Below are positions 34,601-42,586 of a stretch of DNA of 64,000 bases, piece after piece. The position numbers and the translations under genes are program-made. Position 1 is the first letter of the stretch, and the number at the start of each line of letters is the position of its first letter. The notes below the pieces were generated by a model. It did not search any database. It saw nothing but the letters and a program-made list of their open reading frames with translations, and had not been told where the DNA came from. Source of the stretch: Ciona intestinalis (lineage: Eukaryota; Chordata; Ascidiacea; Phlebobranchia; Cionidae); NCBI RefSeq assembly GCF_000224145.3, contig NC_020166.2, positions 1,491,966 through 1,555,965 of the forward strand, read 5' to 3'.

Positions 34601-37175
34601 ATGTAGTAATCAGTGTCGCTATGTCGCAATTTAGTGCCCTTTATATGCGTGTGTGCTCGCCTTAGTTTTCATTCTACAATTTGGCGTCTTAATACAAACC
34701 CAAGAACACAACACAAATAAAGTTATTATTATTACATTGGTGCATAATACACAGATATTATGGTCAATTTCAATATGAAACAAAAAAGAAAAATAAATCC
34801 AGCAAAACACACCTGAACGGGAAATCTTTTGCGAGACTGTAAGCAAAGAAAGTTGTGACTGCGTAGATTTCCAATAACAATGAAGTAAAACTGACACCAA
34901 CAGCACTTTTGGCGCTTATTATTTTTATAATTTGAGGAACCTTTACTGAAAAAATATATAGGCTTACTCATATTATTTGGTGAGCATACATGGTCAGCTC
35001 AGCAGCTGTAAACAATTAAAAANNNNNNNNNNNNNNNNNNNNNNNNNNNNNNNNNNNNNNNNNNNNNNNNNNAAATATTTGAAGTGGAACCAATTTATAA
35101 TATATTACTGCATTTCCTTTAAAAAATAATATGCTTTGGTAAATTATTCACAGTTTGGATAAACATAATTTTTTAATGGTATGGCTTTGTTTAAATGAAC
35201 ATGCAGTTTCTTTATTCTCACATGGCGGGGAAATGACAGTAGGTATAACACGGATACTCTTTTACATACACACTTAAAAGTTACCAATACCATGTTTGTA
35301 ATATTGTGGGTGATTTTCTGTGGTATTTTATTAATTTTAGGTAGTTGGCATTTAAAACAACTCATAACTAGGTTGAAAAGTATCTCGCACAGCGAGACAA
35401 AAAAGATTCTTTACATGGTTGTGACAACCATCTTCATTTTGACGTGTAGTTTTTTTATTCACACAAGATATGCATGGTTGATGATTAATGTATTGCATAT
35501 CATGATATCACAAACATAGCTAAACATTAACTTTTATTTACCTGGATCATAGCTCCAATGAACACATTTTGCAACATCAAGAAAAATGCATCGCCCCAAG
35601 TACTAAAACAAACACAATGTATTATATCCCATCTACGTACAGTTAATTTAATTAAATAAAACTTGTATTGTTTAGTGGGCCATTAGACATGTTTAAATTT
35701 TTTAACTGTAAGCGTGTTTTAACAACCGTTGTTCTGTCGCTATATCCTGTCTTTTTGTTTAAAATGTTTCTAAATCTACCATAATCGAAGCATACCATAA
35801 TCGAAGAGACAAATGAAAGTTATTATTTTTACATTGGTGCATAATACACAGATATTATGGTCAATTTCAATATGAAACAAAAAAGAAAAATAAATCCAGC
35901 AAAACACACCTGAACGGGAAATCTTTTGCTAGACTGTAAGCAAAGAAAGTTGTGACTGCGTAGATTTCCAATAACAATGAAGTAAAACTGACACCAACAG
36001 CACTTTTGGCGCTTATTATTTTTATAATTTGAGGAACCTTTACTGAAAAAATATATAGGCATTACTCATATTATTTGGTGAGCATACATGGTCAGCTCAG
36101 CAGCTGGTAAACAATTTAAAAAAATACTCTATAATAGGCTATGTTACCAAGTACACTGTCACTGTATGTTAAAAACATTTAATACATATCTTACAGTTAT
36201 TGTTATATTTTTGATTGGGTAAACAGCGTATTTAATACATATAAAATAGAACATAATTAGTTTCGGTTAATACAACAACTTGCTTTTACACAAGTTAATT
36301 TCTAAATGTCGTATATAACAGATACTTTTAAAATTATGTTAGACATATATCGATTTTTCAATAAATATAATCAAATAATATTATTACCCATCATTGCCCC
36401 GGCAACAATTGAATAACCAAGTAGTTTGCTGATGAGTGCAGTTAGGCATGGTGCTGTGGAAAAAAAGGTATTGGTAGATACTGGATAGTGAATACACATA
36501 TATCAATAAAACGGAGTTGTATTTAAACTTGTTTCAAACAGTTTTAGGTTAATCTTACCAAAAACATCTGACTTATATAACTGCAAAAGTGTATTTAGAT
36601 TCAAACCAAAGCACAAACATGGCATCTTCCTGACTAAGGTACACTACTTCATGCACAGATTCCATTTTGATATTTTTAAATTGATACGCAATGCACAGAA
36701 CATTATTTTATTTGATCACAGTAACGGTAATTATAAACAAATAGAAAGACTCATGAAGTACAGTAAAAGTAATGCAAGACAGAAAGAAAACTTTGTACAC
36801 AAACATAAATTTAAACCTTCATTCTTCTTATATACATCTCTCTTGAATCAAACTTCAAACAATTATAAAAAAACTGTGTCTCCTTTTAAATTGACTATTA
36901 TAGCTCAACTAACTGGCTCCTTTAGACCAACCACTTTTAGCTAAAAGTTATGTCGTCTGTAGTATTTACTAAATTTATCACAGAAAGTTCACTGATAAGT
37001 TAGTAGTAAATAACATTTAAACAGACGAAAATGTGTTATAACTATCATAATCATATTCATAACTATGCATACCTTTATACTCTTATAGTCTCTTACCGTT
37101 AAAAAAGTCAAAGTCCAAGAAAAATTTGTCATAGCAATGATCTGACATAAACAAGCTCATTGCTTGTTTAAACAT
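19551..37175 (-). CDS. Mpdu1: MPDU1 (mannose-P-dolichol utilisation defect 1), complete seven-exon gene
   Basis: ER multi-pass PQ-loop protein (MPDU1/Lec35) needed for use of dolichol-phosphate-mannose and dolichol-phosphate-glucose in N-glycan, GPI-anchor and C-mannosylation pathways. Exons on the minus strand: 37097-37175, 36388-36453, 35910-36042, 35542-35602, 31491-31634, 20046-20228 and 19551-19625. All borders are GT/AG and phases join exactly, giving 741 nt or 246 aa, close to the human protein (about 247 aa). Recognisable blocks: SDHCYDKFF, APCLTALISKLLGYSIVAGA, MMVKVPQIIKIISAKSA (PQ-loop 1), FSTWGDAFFLMLQN, SALQASQMPAVVISK (second PQ-loop-like segment), TGQLSAITVFLMFIGSLARI, FTSIQETGDN and YWNA plus a Lys-rich tail (KKK, KKKAH), consistent with an ER-retained C terminus. 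The start ATG (37175-37173) has an in-frame TAA seven codons upstream. Exons 3-5 occur twice because of assembly redundancy. Exon 5 to exon 6 is an 11-kb intron. Possible polyadenylation signal ATTAAA on the minus strand at 19461-19456. Confidence 0.95.
19690..19808 (-). mobile_element. MITE fragment in MPDU1 intron 6
   Basis: TTACAGAATTATACAACCGT, AACAGTAACACAATTAGAAA and ACCATCTTACCCCACAACAC followed by TATATATA. Left end lost. Confidence 0.7.
20046..20228 (-). CDS. Mpdu1: MPDU1 exon 6
   Basis: 183 nt, phase 0, acceptor TTTCTTTCAG, donor CAG|GTAATG. Encodes LIQALDNYKNGSTGQLSAIT, VFLMFIGSLARIFTSIQETG and NYIVSSTSNGVIAFQ. The block GQLSAITVFL through SLARIFTSIQETGD is nearly identical to vertebrate MPDU1 and fixes the gene's identity. 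Confidence 0.97.
20918..21118 (+). repeat. Diverged direct repeat pair
   Basis: About 70-bp units at 20918-20990 and 21048-21118 share CATTAAT(C/T)AACGAGGTT, ATGTAAC(T/C)GCA and TTAACAA(T/C)GTCA. A shorter related piece (ATGTAACTACAATTTAACAAT) occurs near 27812. Confidence 0.45.
22222..22414 (-). mobile_element. MITE in MPDU1 intron 5
   Basis: GGTTGAGGTAAAAATCGTAA then TCATTTGGTAGGAAACAAA, TATATAACCGTATGAACTCA and GTGCTAACGGTATTCATGTT ending ACTCCACAG. Confidence 0.75.
23998..24190 (+). repeat. Degenerate tandem repeat, about 65-70-bp unit
   Basis: Three diverged units, each with ATGTT(A/T)AACT near the front and CATGAGGTGTATAAAACAC-like sequence followed by TATGTGTG at the end. The second and third units align best (24050-24120 and 24121-24190). 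Confidence 0.5.
29950..30140 (+). mobile_element. MITE in MPDU1 intron 5
   Basis: GTAATCGTGTGTTAACAACT, AGAGGATACGGTTATATATT, GTTTACTACTAAAGGGGACG and GGGTCATCCTACCAAAACTT, ending at TATATATA. Confidence 0.75.
31304..31458 (-). mobile_element. MITE, internally shortened (S1 copy)
   Basis: TAGTAGGGTGGAAAAAAATA left, TTATTTGGTCGCAAACAAAA and AACCGTTTCCTCAACTCCCT inside, CCCCAACCCTACTGTATA right. The same insertion is at 32728-32885 in the allelic contig, so it predates the haplotype split. Confidence 0.8.
31491..31634 (-). CDS. Mpdu1: MPDU1 exon 5 (primary copy)
   Basis: 144 nt, phase 0 at both ends, acceptor TTTCAG, donor AAG|GTGAGC. Encodes HYKGKTGTGGAFVVLYSTIV and then YILISGFTPLSVLSALQASQ plus MPAVVISK. 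Corresponds to the family's HYRGQT...LLQASNVPAVV region, two membrane helices and the second PQ-loop position. Confidence 0.93.
32552..32676. other. Assembly gap (125 N)
   Basis: Run of 125 N. Flanking sequences overlap each other elsewhere in the window, so the gap size is unlikely to be real. Confidence 0.99.
32728..32885 (-). mobile_element. MITE, internally shortened (S2 copy)
   Basis: Allelic copy of the element at 31304-31458 with one A-run difference and AAAGGAAACCCC in place of AAAGGTAACCCC. Confidence 0.8.
32918..33061 (-). CDS. Mpdu1: MPDU1 exon 5, second (allelic) copy
   Basis: 144-nt phase-0 exon. Differs from 31491-31634 by GGC versus GGA for one Gly, a silent change. Part of the gap-bounded alternative contig. 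Confidence 0.88.
34081..34200. repeat. 69-bp tandem duplication beside MPDU1 exon 4 donor
   Basis: Sequence 34081-34131 recurs at 34150-34200. S3 has it once (35487-35540). The unit contains the 12-bp palindrome ATATCATGATAT. Confidence 0.8.
34204..34264 (-). CDS. Mpdu1: MPDU1 exon 4, second (allelic) copy
   Basis: Coding sequence identical to exon 4 at 35542-35602, with acceptor CAG instead of TAG. A 69-bp unit is tandemly repeated immediately beside its donor site in this copy only (34081-34200). Confidence 0.88.
34466..34718. mobile_element. 253-bp haplotype-specific insertion in MPDU1 intron
   Basis: Present in S2 and absent from S3, where the flanking sequence continues across a single ACAAAT (35809-35814). 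In S2 ACAAAT occurs at both ends (34460-34465, 34713-34718), as a short target-site duplication would. No coding potential and no clear terminal inverted repeats were seen, so element class is unknown. Confidence 0.5.
34813..34945 (-). CDS. Mpdu1: MPDU1 exon 3, second (allelic) copy
   Basis: Same 133-nt exon as 35910-36042, with one visible change, CTC versus CTA for Leu, which is silent. It sits in the segment enclosed by the gaps at 32552-32676 and 35023-35072. Splicing both copies of exons 3 and 4 would add 194 nt and break the frame, so this is read as the other haplotype, not a duplicated exon. Confidence 0.88.
35023..35072. other. Assembly gap (50 N)
   Basis: Run of 50 N separating haplotype segments S2 and S3. 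Confidence 0.99.
35542..35602 (-). CDS. Mpdu1: MPDU1 exon 4 (primary copy)
   Basis: 61 nt, acceptor TAG (CAG in the other copy), donor CAG|GTAAAT. Encodes TWGDAFFLMLQNVFIGAMIQ after completing Ser from exon 3. Matches the family's SWGEALFLMLQT helix. Confidence 0.92.
35910..36042 (-). CDS. Mpdu1: MPDU1 exon 3 (primary copy)
   Basis: 133 nt, acceptor TTTTTTCAG, donor CAG|GTGTG. Encodes VKVPQIIKIISAKSAVGVSF onward to SLAKDFPF and a split Ser. Contains the PQ dipeptide of the first PQ-loop and the following helix. Contiguous with exons 1 and 2, so taken as the primary copy. Confidence 0.93.
36388..36453 (-). CDS. Mpdu1: MPDU1 exon 2
   Basis: 66 nt between acceptor TTTCCACAG and donor GGTAATAA, phase 1 at both ends. 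Encodes PCLTALISKLLGYSIVAGA plus MM, matching the family's VPCLKILLSK...GIVAGS segment and first membrane helix. Joins exon 1 (G|CA gives Ala) and exon 3 (G|TA gives Val) without a break. Confidence 0.92.
37097..37175 (-). CDS. Mpdu1: MPDU1 exon 1 (initiator exon)
   Basis: Starts ATG TTT AAA CAA and encodes MFKQAMSLFMSDHCYDKFF and the following DFDFFN, then a split codon G before donor GTAAGA. The CYD motif matches the family's N-terminal EKCYDQLF region. An in-frame TAA lies 21 nt before the ATG. A good acceptor-like AATCAG ends four bases before the ATG, compatible with spliced-leader addition. Confidence 0.9.
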
Positions 37176-37863
37176 TTTGCTGATTGAAACTGATTAATTG
37201 CACTTGCGATCTCTCTCCGTATTTGTTTAGAAAACGAGATCAAATTTTCTTCAGACTTTTCAGACTTGAAGTGAGATTACTCTCCCGCTGCTCAGACCTA
37301 ACTTTAACATTTTACTTAGGGTAACAACAAATCATCACGGAGATTAAACACAAAATAGCCTGTTTAAAACTTTTAATTTGTTTTTAAGTACATTAATATC
37401 TTATTAACTTCAAATTTGTATTAAATATTAATAAATATAGAGTATAAACATAATATACGAAGTGTTTTGGAGCCATAACGCTAAACTGGTATGTTAAAAT
37501 ATCAATGATTGACATGACACGTAACAATCAATTTAGAAACCAGTTTAAATATGAGTTTTTTAAGTTTGTAGTAAAGATTGCTAGTTTTGCTGGTTTTGCA
37601 TGTTAGGCTACGTACTGAAATCTAAAAGAAATGGTGACCCGTTGTTGGCTAATGCTCATATATTGGCATAAGTTTTATGTTTGTCTGTGTCATCTTGCTG
37701 CAATTCTGTGCTGATAAAAAATGAGTGTTATTGAGCATAATCCGGTGTCTGGCGAATTCAGATTAGCTTAGCCTTAGTACTAAGTATGTGTACTTTATTC
37801 ACTGTGCATTATTCAAATTTACAAACAAAACATCCTCTATATAATTATAATTAATTAAGACTC

Positions 37864-37922
37864 GCGTGGCGGTGCAACGGAAGTCGTTATATAAAGGGTG
37901 TTTTGTTTCATACACCGCTACG
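37864..37922 (+). repeat. Dispersed repeat family B
   Basis: CGTGGCGGTGCAACGGAAGT, CGTTATATAAAGGGTGTTTT and GTTTCATACACCGCTACGAG. Confidence 0.65.
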
Positions 37923-38049
37923 AGATACCATATTTGTACTTTGTGAATTTTTCTGAATTAATGGCAATCTGAACAACCCATTGCCATTGGTGACCCCAGG
38001 GTTGTAGCAATTATAATGCCGTCTGTTGAATGACCCATTATACGCGGTC

Positions 38050-38108
38050 AATGGTATTAATATCGAGCATCGAACCCGATTAATAATTAAGATGCAAGCG
38101 CCCAACTG
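38050..38108 (-). repeat. tRNA-like remnant (possible SINE head)
   Basis: On the minus strand GGGCGCTTGCATCTTAATTA is followed by GGGTTCGATGCTCG, a B-box-like block (GGTTCGANNC). A related arrangement occurs at 63440-63520. No cloverleaf could be drawn with paired acceptor ends, so this is not called a tRNA gene. Confidence 0.35.
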
Positions 38109-39060
38109 CTACTGCATACAAAGCAGCAAACAATACTTCCGTCGGTAGTTATAACAGATAACCTAAAGTCAAATTTTACCTCATAATGACTATGGTTACA
38201 CCATGTTACTTAATACGTGACTGTAATTAGGTGGCATGGGTGCTATATGTAAATTTCCTAGACAGAAAATACGCATGGTGCATATATAATTTCTTTATTT
38301 CCTGTCCTTTGATCTGTTTTAAACATACTGTTGCAATGTATAAAACGTTGCTGTCAGGCAAAGCGCCTTTCCAAAGCAGCTCTTCTCTGGCAATTGAATA
38401 CGGTACCGACGGTTCGACGTCCTATTTACAGGACGTATAAGGGTAAAAACAAAAACTGCAAAATTAATAAAGTGAAACAAAAAGCCACTGGTCCATTTTT
38501 TTAATAAGTTTATACATTTTTATGATACCTTTACGGGGCCCTACGTTTTAATTACAAGAGCATTACGCATAAATTATTCTCCCTATACGTACTAGGCAAC
38601 TACCGGCCCTATATGTTACCTGGAACAGTACGGCCCTGACAAACCAATTCCCAGAAACAGATATACTAGTTATGCTATTCAAATGGTTTAATTGACACAG
38701 TGTCTATTTTTGTGCCTGTGTCCGTAATAAGACGTATACTTATTGAGCCCTATAATATATAGATGTATGTTGCGCGGTAAGTGTTAGCAGTGATATTAAC
38801 ACCTATAAAGTATGGCACAATAATAAATGTACAATTACTGCGCATACCTTAACACGGCCTACTAGAGATAGGCCGTGACCTTGACTATAACACGTGAGTT
38901 TTTAAACTCCGTTGTCCTATTTGCCATTTATAAAAAAAAACTGGTATTTCCCACAACGCATGCGTAATTTTTGAACGAGGTACTGCTCTACTTAATGCAG
39001 TTTCATACCAAACATGTGCAGTACCTGTAGAACACAGTTTAATACACTGCTTTTATGTTG

Positions 39061-39256
39061 TGTTGGGTAAGATGGTCCATATGTTCTCATGCTCGTTTAT
39101 CGTCCCATTTGGTTACTAAAAAAGAATATTTACAGAATCGTACCACCGCAGACCCGCACAGCCGCGCACTAAAACAGCGTTGTTAATCGTTCAAATCACC
39201 ATTATAAAATGAGCTTTAGCTGCTGACTGCTGTATCCTATCTTACCCCATAGCACT
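39061..39256 (-). mobile_element. MITE, GGTCCAT subfamily (left of an adjacent pair)
   Basis: TTGGGTAAGATGGTCCATAT left, GTCCCATTTGGTTACTAAAA inside, TATCCTATCTTACCCCATAG right. Second haplotype copy at about 40106-40301. Confidence 0.85.
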
Positions 39257-39261
39257 AACAA

Positions 39262-39442
39262 GTAGGGTGGGGGAAGATGGGAGACCTTTTCATGCTACTT
39301 TTTGATTCATTTGGTAGTAAACAAAGAATATTTGTATTTCTACAACCGCATCCTCACGACTTTCGTAGGCCGTTATTAATTGTTTAAAACACGTTTAGGA
39401 TATATGTGCTAAAGGTGTCCCGTCTTGTCCCTCCCTACTATA
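39262..39442 (-). mobile_element. MITE, GGTGTCCC subfamily (right of pair)
   Basis: GTAGGGTGGGGGAAGATGGG and AGACC left; AGGTGTCCCGTCTTGTCCCT and CCCTACTA right: imperfect inverted ends of about 25-30 bp. Core CATTTGGTAGTAAACAAAGA. Confidence 0.88.
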
Positions 39443-39901
39443 ACCTAAATCGTCCAACAATACGTGTACTTGATCATCGCCAAAATCACAAACGTGCCAC
39501 AGTTAACAGACCTATTGGTGTGTCGATTTTAATAGGACGCCATACTTGAACTCGTTCATTTTATTGCTCTGATCGCAGAATACAATGAGTGAATATATGT
39601 ATTTGTACGTTAACATGAAAGAATAAGGAAAACTACACCGGAATTTATCATCGTTATGAGTGTATAAACCGTGAGTGCAGCGTGCTAGTGTCGGTGTACA
39701 TTTGTAGTTAATTTGTATATAGATATAATATACAGATATGTAATTGCAATATATTTAGATACATACACACGCATAGGTCGAAACGTGTGGGTTGTACAGA
39801 AATGTGAAGAAGGGATCTAATTTACACACATACACAGTAAAAGTAGGTATATGGATATCTAAAATGTCAAATATGCGCGATACGCAATATAATAAATCGT
39901 T

Positions 39902-40026
39902 NNNNNNNNNNNNNNNNNNNNNNNNNNNNNNNNNNNNNNNNNNNNNNNNNNNNNNNNNNNNNNNNNNNNNNNNNNNNNNNNNNNNNNNNNNNNNNNNNNN
40001 NNNNNNNNNNNNNNNNNNNNNNNNNN
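39902..40026. other. Assembly gap (125 N)
   Basis: Run of 125 N between two near-identical segments (38982-39901 and 40027-40946). Confidence 0.99.
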
Positions 40027-40105
40027 ACTGCTCTACTTAATGCAGTTTCATACCAAACATGTGCAGTACCTGTAGAACACAGTTTAATACACTGCTTTTA
40101 TGTTG

Positions 40106-40301
40106 TGTTGGGTAAGATGGTCCATATGTTCTCATGCTCGTTTATCGTCCCATTTGGTTACTAAAAAAGAATATTTACAGAATCGTACCACCGCAGACCC
40201 GCACAGCCGCGCACTAAAACAGCGTTGTTAATCGTTCAAATCACCATTATAAAATGAGCTTTAGCTGCTGACTGCTGTATCCTATCTTACCCCATAGCAC
40301 T
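40106..40301 (-). mobile_element. MITE, second haplotype copy of 39061-39256
   Basis: Same element at constant offset 1045 in the duplicated segment after the N gap. Confidence 0.85.
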
Positions 40302-40306
40302 AACAA

Positions 40307-40487
40307 GTAGGGTGGGGGAAGATGGGAGACCTTTTCATGCTACTTTTTGATTCATTTGGTAGTAAACAAAGAATATTTGTATTTCTACAACCGCATCCTC
40401 ACGACTTTCGTAGGCCGTTATTAATTGTTTAAAACACGTTTAGGATATATGTGCTAAAGGTGTCCCGTCTTGTCCCTCCCTACTATA
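40307..40487 (-). mobile_element. MITE, second haplotype copy of 39262-39442
   Basis: Same element at constant offset 1045; both copies lie at the same position relative to the neighbouring element. Confidence 0.85.
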
Positions 40488-42586
40488 ACCTAAAACGTCC
40501 AACAATACGTGTACTTGATCATCGCCAAACTCACAAACGTGCCACAGTTAACAGACCTATTGGTGTGTCGATTTTAATAGGACGCCATACTTGAACTCGT
40601 TCATTTTATTGCTCTGATCGCAGAATACAATGAGTGAATATATGTATTTTTACGTTAACATGAAAGAATAAGGAAAACTACACCGGAATTTATCATCGTT
40701 ATGAGTGTATAAACCGTGAGTGCAGCGTGCTAGTGTCGGTGTACATTTGTAGTTAATTTGTATATAGATATAATATACAGATATGTAATTGCAATATATT
40801 TAGATACATACACACGCATAGGTCGAAACGTGTGGGTTGTACAGAAATGTGAAGAAGGGATCTAATTTACACACATACACAGTAAAAGTAGGTATATGGG
40901 AATTTAAAATGTCAAATATGCGCGATACGCAATATAATAAATCGTTGAATATATACTAGTTATACAGGGGTGTTAAATTTGAAAAATCAGTTATAGAATA
41001 GAACTTAGCAGAGAAAGTTTTCCGACGCACTTGCATAGCGCAAATAATGAAAATATCTAAACAAGTTCGAATATACGGGATAGTTAAAACACGTCAAAGT
41101 GCGCAAGTAGTATTTTTGGAATGTGTTCGGTCCGACTTTGGATAGGTTCAGGTTAAAAACGCTTATGACAAAACGTGAGTAACGTAAACCAATATGTTTG
41201 TTGTTTACTACAATTTAAACAGCTTAGAGCAACATTACACCATAATCAAACGACTAATTAAAGAACAACAAAATCAAATGGCATTACAATACCTAGGTGC
41301 TGCTTTGAAAACTAAAAAACGTCGACGTAACGAAGTGAACTCGATTTGTTAGTTAAATGCATTCCATACGCCAGAATAGGGTATGTAATGAGACCAAAAT
41401 AGCTTATCAATCGGTACGGCGCAGCGGAAGTGCTCAATGACGTCATCACAATGAGAATTATGACGTTGTGGATAAACAAGTTTGTGGTAAGAGGCAATTA
41501 CTAAATCCATGCTAAAACAACAAAGTCGCGCGACAAGAAAAACAGCAATGTCCGCCACAAATATTAGTAAGGGTAATCAACCTATTTCCCTAGCGGCTAC
41601 TGGAGTATTGATTCACGTAGCTAGCTGAGAGCAAAGCCGCTACTCGGGATATGCGATTGACACGGATATATATGAAATGTACAGGACACCAAATGATTGT
41701 GGAGACCGAAAATCAATTACCAAGTGCTTTGGGTGGAACGGACCAATAAGATGTGACAAATGCACTGAACAAATTAGGAATGTGCAGTGTTCGATTTTGA
41801 AAATTTAATTGCTACTGTTACCAAACCTAGAAATTTAGGCTTTGAAAATCATACAAAAATTTCATTTATCTTTAATTAGACTCCATAAAATCAAGAATTA
41901 CAAAAGTTCGACTATGTTTGGCTGGTGATTAAATATAGTACATACAAACTTGATGTACTATATTTTGCAAAGAGAAAGGAGTATACAATATAGAAATGGT
42001 GTAATCACTAAATTGAAAGCTTTTTGGTAAACATTATATCGAAATTATGACTTTTCAATGAGGTGAAGTTAGATTGTAATTGAATTCATTAGAAATGAAC
42101 AGTTTGATCTATTCTAGTAACTGTAGCACAATATCAAATTTACAGCCAGTTAGGTGACATATGTGGTTGCAATATTATCAGGGCATTTAAAGGGTTTTAG
42201 TTGGATTATTTGTTTCTATGCCCAACACTGCTAACTCAAAATGACAACACAACTACAACAGCTGTTGTTGCATGTTTTTACAAAGTGGTGAGCAATTGCT
42301 GGCATTACAGCGCATTTAAAACAATCAAAAACTATGCTTTTGATAATGAGCAAATTATACATTTATACAAAGTTTTATATTAAATTGAAAGGTTAGTACA
42401 ATAATGAAATAAATAGAACAAATAACATACATGCTTAACTGTAGTTCAAGCAGTCACCAACAACATCTAAATTACGCCACAACAAAATCAAATCTGGTAA
42501 TCAGAAGCGAAAAATTTGAAGGTTTAAAATCCAATGTCTTTATAACGGAACTAATTCATGTTGGCAGCGTTTTTGATGTTCAGTTC

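Larger units (their letters stand above)
32677..35022. repeat. Haplotype segment S2, bounded by gaps on both sides
   Basis: Carries second copies of MPDU1 exons 3, 4 and 5. Left part matches S1, right part matches S3. Contains a 253-bp insertion (34466-34718) and a 69-bp tandem duplication (34081-34200) absent from S3. Confidence 0.85.
35073..36119. repeat. Haplotype segment S3 (duplicate of 33666-35022)
   Basis: Matches S2 from the AAATATTTGAAGTGG sequence to the CAGCAGCTG sequence near 36095, minus the two insertions in S2. It is continuous with MPDU1 exons 2 and 1. Confidence 0.85.
38982..39901. repeat. Haplotype-duplicated segment, left copy
   Basis: About 920 bp nearly identical to 40027-40946 at a constant offset of 1045, with a handful of substitutions (for example TTTGTACG versus TTTTTACG). 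No gene inside. Confidence 0.9.
40027..40946. repeat. Haplotype-duplicated segment, right copy
   Basis: Second copy of 38982-39901, starting directly after the N gap and continuing into unique sequence at about 40947. Confidence 0.9.
37176..42586. other. Intergenic region between MPDU1 and PICALM
   Basis: Contains the MPDU1 5' flank, a 60-bp dispersed repeat copy at 37864-37922, a tRNA-like remnant at about 38050-38108, two adjacent miniature elements at 39061-39442 and their second copies at 40106-40487, and the PICALM 3' flank. No gene recognised. A minus-strand ATTAAA at 41876-41871 is a candidate, though distant, PICALM polyadenylation signal. Confidence 0.55.

Noticed and set aside
31251..36119. 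True tandem exon duplication in MPDU1
   Set aside because: Doubling exons 3 and 4 would shift the frame, changes are silent, introns are equally similar, and all copies are separated by N gaps.
41312..41558. Two overlapping minus-strand open frames downstream of PICALM
   Set aside because: Short, overlapping in different phases, no similarity.
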